From: Clitopilus passeckerianus
Taxonomy: Eukaryota; Basidiomycota; Agaricomycetes; Agaricales; Entolomataceae
Reading direction: 5' to 3'
Assembly (NCBI GenBank): GCA_944990035.1
Contig: CALYLX010000106.1
Span: 372,001-436,000, forward strand
DNA length: 64,000 nucleotides
The notes below the pieces were generated by a model. The model worked only from the letters and a program-made list of their open reading frames with translations. It did no database searches and was not told where the DNA came from. The translations under genes and the position numbers were made by a program. This document shows positions 10,444 through 21,610 of this stretch, in pieces; within the stretch, counting starts at the first letter, position 1; every line of letters begins with the position of its first letter.

Positions 10444-11817
10444 ATGTGGGATCACCATATTTACAACAGTGTTTATGTCGCATTTGCCTTCTTGGGATTC
10501 ATTCTCTGCTGCATTCCTGTTCCTTGGCACCTTCAAGGCGAGTAGCATTCATAATTTCTGCAATAATCGACTCAACTCAAACGCGCGTAACGTCTAGCTT
10601 GGAACTCTGGAACCTGCCTCTTCTTATTCTGGACAGGACTCGCCTGCCTTAACCAAGCCATTAACTCTCTGGTTTGGAACGGCCATGTCATCAACCGGGC
10701 GCCAGTATTTTGCGACATATGTGAGTGAACGTAATAGTCTCGGTCAAAAACTCGGCTCACACCTTGGACGTAAAGCTACCCACATAACAATTGCTGTCAC
10801 AGTTGCCATTCCTCTGGCTTCACTTTTAATCAACCGAAGGCTTTATCGGATGGGTACGATGCCGTCGTCCTTCCTGGAGAAGAGTGACAGGCGCCGCGCC
10901 CTCGTACTCGATTTAGCCATTGGCCTTGGAGTTCCAACTTTAGTCATGATATTATGTGCGTGAGCCTCTGACACAGTACAACCACTAGCAGAACCCCTTG
11001 TTGATTGCGCTATCCTTTGCTCAGATTATATCCCACAAGGACATCGTTTCGACATACTGGAGGATATTGGATGCGCTCCTACGATTTTCTTCACGCCAGT
11101 TGGCGTCATCCTCACTATGGTTCCCCCTGTGCTCATATCTCTAATTTCCATGGTATATTCGGGTGGGTAATTCTAACCTTGCTTGCATCATTCACTGCTG
11201 AATCCGGTTTACAGTATTCGCCATCCGCGCGCTCTTGAAAAAGCGTAAAACCATGCAAGAACAACTTTCCAACTTCGCCGATTGCACCACGACGCGCTAC
11301 ACTCGTTTGATCGTTCTCGCCGGCCTCGACGCATTCCTCTCAACACCCACCACACTCACGTATCTCGCCCTGAACATTAAGACTCTACCGATGTCTCCGT
11401 GGATTAGTTGGGCAGATACACACTACAACTTTTCTCGGGTTCAACAGGTACCAGCTGTGTTTTGGCGAGGAGGAGAAGCAGAAGTCCCTGAAGAGTTCTC
11501 TCGGTGGCTCGTTGTTTTCTGCGCCTTCTTGTTCTTCGCACTCTTCGGATTTGCCGAGGAGGCGAGAGATAATTATAAGAAGGCGTGGCGCTATGGTTTG
11601 CACAGGTGCAAGCACTTCTCCTGTCTCCGTCGATCGAGGAAGGATGCTTCTCACAGGTTCGCAATTTCTGTCTCTGTACTCTTTGTTGCAGTCCTAACGT
11701 CGTGTTTCCTGTAGGAATGATCTCCTTGAGAGTATTCGAGTCATGCAATATGTTGGCCATCATCCTCAGGGTGGATCCAGCCAGAAAGAGTTGCCTCTGT
11801 TTTATGAGAAAGCTTGA
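10444..11817 (+). CDS. STE3: STE3-type pheromone receptor (seven-helix GPCR), 359 aa
   Basis: Six exons (10444-10537, 10598-10720, 10776-10955, 11025-11162, 11215-11656, 11715-11817) give 359 residues. Family marks are GFILCCIPVPWHLQAWNSGT in helix 1 and loop 1, TGLACLNQAINSLVWNGHVI in helix 2, ASLLINRRLYRM, YYIPQGHRFDILEDIGCAP in an outer loop, and FAIRALLKKRK before helix 6. Fungal STE3 receptors bind lipid-modified pheromones and signal through a G protein to the mating MAP-kinase path. The first intron uses a GC donor (CAAG/GCGAGT). The C-terminal tail after helix 7 is short, about 70 residues. No pheromone gene was seen beside it, so it may be a mating-type receptor or a non-mating STE3-like paralogue. 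Confidence 0.9.
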
Positions 11818-12648
11818 GGTCGTCGGCCGATCGTTGCACATGCTTTCCCGCAGCTTCTTGTGCGTGCCGCTGATTGGCAAACAGACCGAGCACCTGCGTC
11901 GCATGGTCCGAAAATTGCCGGGCCGAGTCAATCAATTCTCAATCACTTCCAGGGCAGAGGTTGAGAATCGAAGAGCGCCCTGCTCCATATTGGATGGATA
12001 ACATACAAAAAGCAAAACGCCACCATAATAGTGTAAATGTACCATGCTCAATCGAGCTGTGATAATAGCCTAGTACAATAAGAATCCATCATAGTAACTT
12101 GCCGCCAAGTCATTCCATGAGTATGAGGCACTCGGCGACTATGAAATCTTCGTCCAGACAGGCCGCTGATTGCCTTAGAAGACGGTTCTTCATGATTCCC
12201 CATAGCCATTTATGCTTCAAATGTCAAGAGTCATCAGAAATCTTTGTCGGCTGTAATGGAAAAGCTCTCGCTGAGGGCGTGGGAAAATAACGTACAAAAA
12301 GGAAGCTCACGTAATCCATGCAGACGCGAGTAACCTGAGAAATCGAAATCGGCGAAGATTCTGTTTTCCTGGAGGGCGTCCTACTAGCTCCGTTCTTTCC
12401 TCACGACTTTCCCTCGAGCTCATTGTCGTAGCCGTCGGTCACGAAGATTTGTAACTTGGTTACCTGCCACCACGATCACCACTTCTGATTAGGCGCTTAA
12501 CGACCTGCCACTTGGGAACGGGACGAAGCGCTTTGTAAACCTTCTTCAAATACACGAACACATCTTCCAGCCGGCTGTTCATACCACGTCAACGATATAC
12601 CAAGTTTCCTCAAATTTTTGCAATTTTTTTCGTGGCCGGCCAGAATAA
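11818..12648. other. Intergenic, no gene seen
   Basis: Several short frames on both strands, none with family features or splice partners. No CaaX-ending peptide was found by eye. Confidence 0.5.
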
Positions 12649-15506
12649 ATGCCTAGTGTGCAGAAAAATGGACCAACGCTCTTCTTGGGGCTCGAACTGG
12701 CGACCGATCAGCTTCGTGCGACGATAGTTGACGAGACTTTGGAATTGGTGGGCGTAGAAAGCGTGGACTTTGACACAGAGTTGCTGGAGTATCAGTGCGT
12801 TTGCCTTCCCATTCCATCCACGTTTCTGTTGGATCACTGATACTCATCTTGAATTTGTTCGGTCTTCTAGGACTCAAGGTGGTATATTCACCACCCCCGG
12901 CGAGGCATTCACGACGCCCGTTGAAATGTGGATTAATGGCCTCGGTAGGTGTCCAGCATTTTCTGCATTTTCTCAAGAAACGGAACCAAAATTTTTGCCG
13001 TTTCTCGGTGTCATCATGGGAGTGGATCGTCCCGATTTGGCAATAAGACCCTTACATTCGATCGTTCTGACCACGTGACTTCTAGACACTATTTTGGAGA
13101 AACTCTCAAAAAACCATGACCTTTCGAGAATTAGGGCCATTGGCGGCGCAGCGCAGGTCAGTGACACGTAGTTATTAAATCAGCCATGAGTATTCAATGA
13201 GTTGCAGCACGCTCTCGTTTGGTGGAAATCCACCACAGTCCCTTCGCTTTCTTCATTAGATCCCAGCGTCCCACTGTCCAGCCATTTCCCGGCGCATTCT
13301 TTCTCTCTGCCTAATACTCCAACGGCCCAAGATACTTCTTCTCACACTCATGCTCTTGCAATTGAGGCTCTTCTTGGAGGTCCGGATCATATGGTTGATC
13401 GTGTTGGCACCTGTGCCCACCCCTCGCTAGTGGCTGCCCAACTTCTCAGAGTTAGGGAGGCATGGCCTCACGAAGTCTGGGCGCGGACAGGCAGGATACA
13501 GCTAGCCAGCGCCTTCCTCGGGAGTCTGATCGCTGGCAAGTGGATGTCGATCGGCGAAGCTGAAGCCTGCGCCACTGGAATGTGGGTTCACGGTGGAAGT
13601 TCATCTGCGGCTGGCGGGCTTTCACAGACACCCTCTCAAGGCTATTGGGACGAAGGTGTGCTGGATATCGTTGGTGGAAGTCGGGAGGAGGGTAGAAGGG
13701 TTCGCGGCTGGCTTGGGGATGTAGACGTCAGTGGAGGCGGAAAACGTGCTGGAAACGTATCCAGATACCTTGTTGATCGTTACGGCTTTGATCCAGGCAG
13801 GTTTTATTTTTATTCCGAGCAAGTCAAAAGCTGACGTTACCCCCACTTTCAGATGCCATTGTGACCTCATTTACATCGGACTTTCTTTCCACGTATCTCT
13901 CACTACTCCCCTCCCCTAATGATGCTGTTCTTTCATTTGGACCTATGGATACACTAATGACCCCCGCCCAACATTACATCCCTACACGTCTGTATAATCT
14001 ATACCCTCATCCTGCTCAGGATTCTGGCGAGAAAAGGAAATACATCGCCATCCTTTTCAGTCGGTGTGTACACTGCCTTCCTTCGCCTAAACTCGAGCTA
14101 ACATTGCTTCAACAGTAATGCTGATGTCCCGAGAGCTCTTGTTCGTGACATGTACACTAAGAGTTGGAGTGCTTTCGATCGCCTCGTCGCAATCGTGCCA
14201 CCAGGCGGTTCTATAGGGTATGTACATCCTTCTGCTTTGTTTTGTAAAGGTCTGACCTCCTTGCAGCCTCGACGATAAATTATTCAGCTTCTGGCATCTC
14301 CAGGCAGACAGCTACCCCTACTCCCATGTCAAGGGTATCTATCGCTTCGAAACCGGCGTCAAAGTCAACGAATTCCGTGATTTGCGCGCAAACCCTCGAT
14401 GTCTTGTGGAGAGCCAAATACTCTCGTTCCGCGTCAAGTGGTCGCGGATGCTTGCCACCGGCCTCCTAGGATCAGCACGAAAGGGTGGTGTCAGTCCCGC
14501 AATACCACTTCCTGGTCGCCCCACATCCGTATTGTCCAGTCTGGGATTGCCATTTGATGCCTACGACCATACTCCCCTACCCTCTCGAGTCCTTGCCACA
14601 GGCGCCGCAGCGAACTTCCCCAGCGTATCGAACATTGTTGGAGACGTATTCAACGCACCCGTGTTCGTGCCGGGTACCCAAGTCGATTCAGCGCAGGTTG
14701 TGCCGCATAGGAATGCACCAGCCCAAGGATACCCTAGTCGGGCGGCACTCGGTGCTTCCTACCTTGCGCGCTGGGTCTGGAGCCGAGATGGTGGATCAGG
14801 AGGATTGTCAGTGTTTGAGGACGAGATGAAGAGGTTATTGGGGAAGAGATGGGTGGCGACCAGTGCTGTACCGTTAAGGACCAACATCAACGGCGCAGGA
14901 AGTATTGCTGCTGGGTTGAGTGTGGCACCTGGAAGCGGAGCAAACAGCGGGACGAGCACACCATTTGGCCAACCTCGTTCAGGCCTTGGGACTACCGTCT
15001 TTGTGGAGGAGGATGAGGATGAGGAGCTGGAGAGGGAACGGGCTCTGAATGAACGTCAGGGCTTAGGCTATGGTCCTGGTGTTATTGGCGGCGGACTATA
15101 CGGATCCTCCAGCTCGCCGGGTCCGTCCAGCACCAATGCCTTTGGTGATATCGGATATGGGGTAGCGTCAAGGCTGAGGACACAGACTGGATCTTCAGCA
15201 GGCACTGTAGACCTCACTCTGACGCCAGCTGGCTCCGTCTCAACCGCCTTCACGACCCCCGACCTCAACCTCGGTGGTAGTGGGATGCTGAGCCCTGGCC
15301 TGGGAGCTAACGGGAATGGAAATTCTGCAACGCCGACCACGCCGACGCCTTTGACACCTGTCATTGCGCTTCCCACCGCAGATGCGGAAGCACAGATTGG
15401 GCTGGCCAAGGTAGCGGAGCCCGACATCGACGCCTTCATGACGTACGCAGCTATCGTGCCGGAATTCTGTCGATTAGAGAATATGTTGGTCAAGAACATC
15501 GTTTGA
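12649..15506 (+). CDS. D-xylulokinase (FGGY family), 810 aa, with long insertions
   Basis: The enzyme phosphorylates D-xylulose to D-xylulose-5-phosphate with ATP, feeding pentoses into the pentose-phosphate path in the cytosol. Seven exons (12649-12794, 12871-12944, 13086-13156, 13208-13796, 13853-14063, 14116-14217, 14267-15506) give 810 residues; most relatives have 500-600. The N-terminus shows the ATPase fold start (LFLGLELATDQLRATIVD) and IRAIGGAAQHALVWW. Later marks are RTGRIQLASAFLGSLIAG and MWVHGG, and the C-terminus ends in EFCRLENMLVKNIV. Extra length lies mainly at residues 590-760, a Gly/Ser/Thr/Pro-rich segment with an acidic patch (EEDEDEELERER). The fourth intron has a GC donor (CCAG/GCAGGT). 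Confidence 0.85.
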
Positions 15507-15940
15507 TGTACTTTTTTCCCAACTTGTGCGGAACATGTCTGCTTCCTTGTTTGCTATCCTACGCTTTACGTTCACGTTTCATGCAATAGCTTTCTTACGT
15601 TTTACCGACTTTGCATCTTGCATCTTCCAAGCGTCTCATCTGATTCCCACCATCCAAGCATGATGACTTACACACAATTTACATACACATATGCCGTTTT
15701 TCTTCTTGTTCCCCCTTTTCCCTATCGGTCTTTCCAGGAAGTGTAAAAAGTACTTACGAAGCACCTACAACGTATTACTTTACCATGTTAATAGTACCTT
15801 ATTTATGCATAACTCTTACAACTCCCTGCAATAAGTATCTGCTTTTTACGCCACACATATTTAGAGGAACCCTTACATAACCTGCTCATAACTGATGCAC
15901 AGCCACAGCGTTGTGTGATAGCACTCACCTTTGTACCACC
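15507..15940. other. Intergenic between xylulokinase and DIM1
   Basis: About 430 AT/pyrimidine-rich bases: 3' flank of the xylulokinase and promoter of DIM1. No gene seen. Confidence 0.6.
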
Positions 15941-16646
15941 ATGTCCTACTTCCTTCCGCATCTTCCTTCTGGCTGGCACGTTGACGAGGCCATCAAGTCT
16001 GAAGAAGACAGAGTGGTGGTCATCAGGTTTGGCAGCGACGGAGATTCGCAGTGTATGACCATGGACGAAACACTTTACGCAGTAGCTGAGAAGGTCCAGA
16101 ATTTCGCGGTCATCTATCTCTGCGACATTACCCAGGTTCCGGATTTCAACAAGGTAAGCTTTGCAACTGTGTTTGATGCCCTTTCAGATCTAACTAATTG
16201 GAATCTGTGCGCAGATGTACGAATTGTATGACCCTTGTACTGTGATGTTCTTCTATCGGTACGGCCGATCTTTCCAACCCTCTCTGAACACTTCGTTTGA
16301 ACTCTCTGATACGCAGTAATAAACACATAATGATTGACTTGGGCACCGGAAACAACAACAAGATGTAAGTGTTTCTTCGCCTGTCGTTGTTGACCGACCT
16401 GCTTAGCTCCAGCAGAAACTGGGCTATGGACAATAAACAAGAGGTGAGTTTGGCGCTCATTTCACTCGTTTATCGATCGCTCTAATTGTTTCCTATAGAT
16501 GATTGATATTATTGAAACTGTTTACCGAGGTGCATCGAAAGGCCGGGGTCTTGTAGTATCCCCCAAGGGTAAGATTTATGTGGTTAAAGCAACCTTTTCG
16601 AAGCTGATCATCTCCATCAGACTACTCTACGCGTTACAGATACTGA
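15941..16646 (+). CDS. DIM1: DIM1 / TXNL4A, U5 snRNP thioredoxin-like protein, 142 aa
   Basis: Six exons (15941-16153, 16215-16258, 16317-16364, 16416-16443, 16499-16568, 16621-16646) give exactly the family length of 142 residues. Sequence marks: EEDRVVVIRFG, MDETLYAVAEKVQNFAVIYL, VPDFNKMYELYDPCTVMFFY, IMIDLGTGNNNKINWAM and the invariant end VSPKDYSTRYRY. The protein has a thioredoxin fold and is a core part of U5 snRNP needed for pre-mRNA splicing. All introns are GT-AG. Where human has HDWDPTC this copy has GSDGDSQC, a change worth noting in an otherwise almost invariant protein. Confidence 0.97.
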
Positions 16647-18447
16647 GCTCTTTATGGGCCAGCCACTAATTTTATCGGTTTTATAATCACGGTGACGTTC
16701 GATTTCAAGTGGGAAAGCCAGCTGCTATCATAGAAGGTGGGCAAGTCCGATGAATATACATGATAAAGAAGTGCACATTCGAAATGGCCACATGTACCTA
16801 CTCTACGCATTTTCATACCTCCTTTGCTTCGGAAATGATATTCATCGCCTCTGAAAATCGTGGTGTAATCGAACAATTGAAGGATGCTGGCCGTCTACAA
16901 GTTTCATCAGTTTCCATTATTATTGAGCACGATTCAAGTAGTTTGATACGAACATTACCATTCCACCAGGACATACGTCGAAGGTGCCAGGTATGGTTGG
17001 CTGCCCCGAATCCATCGAAGGAGATATATTTACCGCCCATAAGAGTCGAGAGATCGCCAGGAATAATGCGTTATTAGCTACGTGTCGACCCATGCAGACT
17101 CTAAAGCCGTTTCAGATTGAGAGGCGTGAGAGTTCTAGAGATACAATTTGTTACCGATGACCAAAACCCTGATATGGTAGTTAGTAAATGGAGTCGGAGT
17201 GGGAGGTACTATCATACACATACATATGAGAAGTGTCCTGAGAGCCAAAGGACCTCAGTCAGCTCCAGATACCATCATATATGTATCGTGGCACAGTACC
17301 TTCTACAAAGCTGGTCAGCATGAGACTGGCAGTTTATTACAAACACTCACCTTCTTTACATTCTTTCGCGATCTTTGGGTTCTCGAAGAACCGGTCTGGA
17401 TTGAAATCGTCCGCATCTTCCCCCTGTAGCGTGTGTATTAGAGCCTACAATAAGCATCACCGAGCGTGAATCTACGAACATATATAGTGCGGTCTCGGTT
17501 CAGCACCCTATATGAAGTTTTGATTGTATTAGTTCACTGATAAGTGTCAATGGAAAATTCCTCCACCGACCATACGGTAGGCATGCAGATAGTGCCCTTC
17601 GGAATGAAGCATCCTTCGTACCAATCGTCCTAATATGGACCTTCTTAGCGCCATAACATAGCGCAGACAAGTGATCACAGCAAAGCCCACCCGAGAAGTG
17701 TAATGATGGATTCCTGGAGACGTATATCAGCGCTAGGTTCGATAAGAATTGCAAAGGTTCGCTGGATACCTAACGGTAACACGGGCCGCCAGCGGAGCGC
17801 CTCCTGGACGGTAGCTTGCATGTACGGGAGCTGGTCTCGATCATCCAAAGTTGGCAACCGAGACCGGCCGATCACAGCATCTAGCTCTTGTTGGCATTTC
17901 CGTTGCTTTTCTGGGTACGCAATCATAGCGAGCAGGAACCACGAGAGCGTCGCCGATGTCTGGACAAACGTGAGAAAACCGACTACGACTTCCAAGGTCA
18001 GGCTTACGCTTTCTGCGCCGGCAGCGCTACATGGTATTGAGTAAGCGACAAAAATTGCCCATAAATGTGTACCGGACTCACTAGAGAGTCGCACAGAACC
18101 ATGCAGATTCCTGATCAGTCAGGTCATGGCGACTATGATTCCTGATAAGTGATCCTGCAATGCTCGGACAATCGTCGCCATCATCCTACGGATGGATCGG
18201 TTCAGAGATGGCCTAGCAACTCGTGGCTGTTATTGACTCACTATACGGGCCTTTGCATCGCGAAACATCCCTTCCCAAAGCTGGGAGAAGTGAAGGTATC
18301 CATCCTCTGCGTCTCTCTTCCACTTCGCTAGGCTGCGAGGAATATGTTTCATCCATGGCAAGAACTCCACAAAATATGAACCAGGAAATGCAGCATGGAT
18401 CAATCTGTTGATCCTTTGAAGATGCGAGGTAGGCCAATCATAGATTA

Positions 18448-18785
18448 CATCAGCAAAAGGGGAAAATACTTTTCAGTACTTTTCTCTACTTTTTGTACTT
18501 ATTTTAGTGAAAAGTAGGAAAAGTAAAAAAAAGTAATCCCCTCTACTTTTTCTCAAATGTTACAAATAATCAACATGTATTTTTCAAAAAAAGTACTCAG
18601 AAAAAGTAGGAAAAGTAGGAAAAACACGACTTTTTTTGGCAATTAAGAACAAGAAAAGGACTAAAAAGTATAAAATAAGTAAGAGGGATTACTTTTTTTA
18701 CTTGTCAAAAGTACTCAGATTATTTACTTTTTCGACCGAAAAAAGTAGAAAAAGTATGGAAAAGTATTTTCCCTTTTTGCTGATG
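18448..18785. mobile_element. 338-bp TIR element (MITE-like) inside the P450, TA target duplication
   Basis: The ends are inverted repeats: CATCAGCAAAAGGGGAAAAT on the left against CATCAGCAAAAAGGGAAAAT read inward from the right, continuing ACTTTTC, about 27 bases with one mismatch. TA flanks both sides. Removing the element plus one TA restores the P450 frame (ASSILAV-IYDWP). The interior has no coding capacity and is full of AAAAGTA-type repeats in both orientations. This fits a non-autonomous Tc1/mariner-like element. Confidence 0.88.
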
Positions 18786-19500
18786 TACTGCAAGAATTGA
18801 AGAGGCAGTAAAGCTGAGATATAATCAGAATTGAGTCAGAATGGACCATATCTCCGTCTAGCAAGCAACATATCTCACCGTTTGAACTCGGCATCCCAAT
18901 TTTTAGGGTTTTGAAGGAGAGCGTCAACCAACACTAGCGCCTCCTTACTTTGGGTAGAACTGAAGTCAAGAGCCGTTGCCTTGTTCATGACTTCATGGCC
19001 AGCCCTGCGCATTCTTCGCCACCTAGTCACTGTGAGGAGACCTCCATGAAACACCTAAGAAACCCAACTCATGTCGATGTTTGTTTAGCGAAAACAGTGA
19101 GAAGGCCCCCCGTCAGAATCTCCGAAGCGACTACAGAGTATTTGATCAATACTATTGCCAGACAATTCTGGTAGTAGAGATTATTACCTATCCAACGAGG
19201 CCGATCACTATATATATTCGCCTGGCGGTTCAGGAGGTCTGCAGCAGCTTTATGTGAGTTAAGGAAGAGGATACCTTGACCGGCGACGCTAATGTAGACC
19301 AATGCACCTGTATCAACATGTGTCAGTTCCGATTTCATGCCTCCAATCCGAAACTAGTCTGCAATAGGTACCATACTCATTTCTTCATTCTTCAACCTTC
19401 CCCCACATTGTCAGTGAGAGCTGAAGGAGGTTGCCAATAATTGGGAGCCCTGGTGGACCGGGAGGCAACTTAATCGAGCCTGTGTGGTGACGAGCGATCA

Positions 19501-19756
19501 CATCAGGAAAATATATGCCTAGTTTCTTAAAGGATTAGCTATAAAAATAAATTAACAGCCAACCGGAACTTGATATCAACTTGTAAAAACTTGATGAAAC
19601 ATCAAGTAGTGCATCAAGTAGACATAACTTGCAGCCTAACTTATTGCTACTTATAGCACTTATAGCTTACTTGTGCATACTTGTAAAAGTCATTAAGTAG
19701 TGTGGCAATTCATGTTTTTACCAAGTATGGCCAAGTTGGCATATATTTTCCTGATG
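19501..19756. mobile_element. 256-bp TIR element (MITE-like), related to the 338-bp one
   Basis: Both ends read CATCAGGAAAATATATGCC inward (19 identical bases). Flanks are CA on each side on the plus strand (TG on the gene strand). Removing it with one copy restores the P450 frame across VFVGV-IARHHTGS. The tips CATCAG and GGAAAATA are shared with the 338-bp element. The interior is non-coding with many CAAGTA/AACTTG repeats. Confidence 0.85.
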
Positions 19757-19816
19757 CACGCCGACGAAAACTGCCAGTACAGCGGAGGCGGCAAACAAAA
19801 CTTGGAGAGGTAGCAT

Positions 19817-20899
19817 GGAGGTCAGGGTGGAAGGCGTCAGAATCCGCAGGAACAAATGGATCTGTCAGTATCGCTATAACCTAGCGTAACGGGCATCTGT
19901 AGTTGTTGTTGTTGATTACCGCAGAAAGTCCTAGATAGCACCCGCAAACCAACCGAGGTCCTGGCAGATCATAGCTTCGATGGTTGAACATGGCTTGTGA
20001 TGGCTCGAAGAAGTCCTCTGAGCGCTACGATCAGACACTGCAAGTTCATCTCTGAAGGCTTTTCCGTGCCACCTTATGCGACTTTGAAGTAAAGAATCTC
20101 TAGTCGGGGCAGATACCGGCACGTCTGATCCTTGTTAAAGAAGCCTGCGGTAACTTCTCGAAGTTGAACCATGGAGCAGCTCTTCGAAGAGAAGCGTGTC
20201 ATGGGAAATCCAGTTATGCAACACAAGTAACAATTGATAATCCTCTAGGGCGTTTGTCACACCGGTTGTCCTGACCGGAGATCATATCTCTCCGAACACC
20301 GTTTTTGTAAATGCAGGCTGGTAATCTAACTCTGAACTACCAAAAGACGCAGTATACCTTCACCCAATTAAGCAAGGTGCTTTCTATATTCATGTGTATT
20401 CGCAAATCATTTCCAGCAGTTTCCAGTGTGTTAAGCCAATCAGATTGTAGCAATTCCACGACCACACGCGCGTGATTCGTCTGATTTCGTCGGAAACTCA
20501 CCGGAAATGAATTGCGAATCTATTATAATAAATATGCTCAGTCTTCTCACGGGGAGACAAACGTCAAAATAACGGCTTATGATTGGCTGCTGATGGCTGA
20601 TTAACTTCCTTTTTGAGCTTCGTAGGGGCATTGGCCAAACGTCAAAGACTACCAAACGTCCCATTGTTCCATCATTTTGGTAATCATTCTCAGTCTTTCT
20701 TGAACTCTCAATGACCTGACACGTTGAGAGCTGCTTTCAATGGTTCAGCATCTTTCTTACTGTCACTCTCACAGACTTCTCCAATACTCTCTTTTAGATC
20801 TATCGTTGACCAAAGAATCAATTCTCTGACCATGGCCACGCGCGCAAAGCACATGTAGAAGCCTTTCAACCCTTCAACCCAAGTTATATGAAAGGTAAG
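19817..20899. other. Gene-poor stretch before solo LTR 1
   Basis: Upstream side of the P450 pseudogene and further non-coding DNA. Short frames on the minus strand (20440-20932) have no family features. Confidence 0.5.
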
Positions 20900-21384
20900 T
20901 GTTAAGGCAGAGCCTAACAACTTAGGTAACACTGTTTACGCTCGATGTCTTTGATAAACAAAGACAGAGATTTGTCAGCAGCTGCGGCTGTACTGACGAC
21001 CTGGTGAGATTGACGAAGCAAGGGACTTAAAGGCGAAGTAGAGAACTAAGCAGTTAGGTAGATTGCCTAGGTCAAGCTGAGGAGCCTTGACCAAATGGTA
21101 CAGGTTTATATACCTATCTAGTAGTTCTAAATATAGCGCATGCGCAGCATGCCGAGTAAGTAATGAGTCATGCGCAGCATGATGAGTAAGTACATGAGTC
21201 AGTATGACTCGATGTGAGTCAGAAAGAGTCAGATAAGGTATAAGTCTCTCACAATCGTGAGAGATGCGGAGTAAGCATGGAAAAAGATGAAAAATGCGCA
21301 GTGATGCGCAGCATACATGAGTAATCGTGCATAGGTAAGTGGGCCGGGGTATGTAAGGAGAAACATGTAAGCAAAATCATAACA
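20900..21384 (+). mobile_element. Solo LTR 1 of a retrotransposon, 485 bp
   Basis: It starts TGTTAAGGCAGAGCC and ends AAAATCATAACA, with TG...CA termini and the short inverted tips TGTTA/TAACA. It is flanked by the 5-bp target duplication GTAAG on both sides. No internal retroelement coding sequence is present, so it is a solo LTR left by LTR-LTR recombination. A second, almost identical LTR lies at 26548-27013. It contains a hexanucleotide-like repeat of ATGCGCAGCATG and GAGTCA motifs. Confidence 0.9.
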
Positions 21385-21610
21385 GTAAGTTTCAATCTCC
21401 ATCGGCTATAAGTATGGTTAAATGTACCCATAAGCTTGAGGCAACAGATCTCTTCACGAATCTGGCAAACGCAAATGGCTCTTGGGTGCATACTATGTGG
21501 CGTGTTTTTTTTTTTGAGGCAATCTGTACTCATGAAAAGCTCAATAGATTATTACTCTTTCTCAAATCAAACGAGTTCAGTAAATGGATTGGTTCTGTTT
21601 TACAGGAGCA

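Larger units (their letters stand above)
16813..19816 (-). pseudogene. Cytochrome P450 pseudogene carrying two TIR-element insertions
   Basis: On the minus strand, in-phase exons of a fungal microsomal P450 can be joined from the ATG at 19816 to the stop at 16813-16815. The N-terminal anchor (MLPLQVLFAASAVLAVFVGV) is followed by the hinge KLPPGPPGLPIIGN. Next come YSDRPRWI and RRMRRAGHEVMNKAT, the I-helix AAGAESTSATLSWFLLAM, and the K-helix QEALRWRP. Then PDRF, the heme loop YGFGHRVCMGRH (about 17080-17195, split by an intron) and a C-terminal CSITPRFSEA complete the order. It is broken in several ways. One element (19501-19756) sits in exon 1 and another (18448-18785) sits in an Ala-Val codon pair. 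In-frame TGA codons interrupt the frame after VEE (near 19390) and near 19070. The heme loop and I-helix are intact, so decay is recent. Confidence 0.85.

Noticed and set aside
10318..10548. A minus-strand gene with a Glu run opposite the STE3 start
   Set aside because: The Glu run is the antisense of the TTC microsatellite, and the rest overlaps the receptor's first exon.
11385..11931. Long antisense frames over the STE3 last exons (including a 175-codon one)
   Set aside because: They lie opposite strongly supported receptor exons and show no features of their own.
9822..12648. Pheromone precursor gene near the STE3 receptor
   Set aside because: No short frame ending in a convincing CaaX box was found; VMILCA at 10963 is only an exon read past its splice site.
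18448..18785. CRISPR-like or satellite array from the repeated AAAAGTA units
   Set aside because: Repeats are irregular, in both orientations, and enclosed by clear TIRs with a TA duplication; this is the filling of a MITE.
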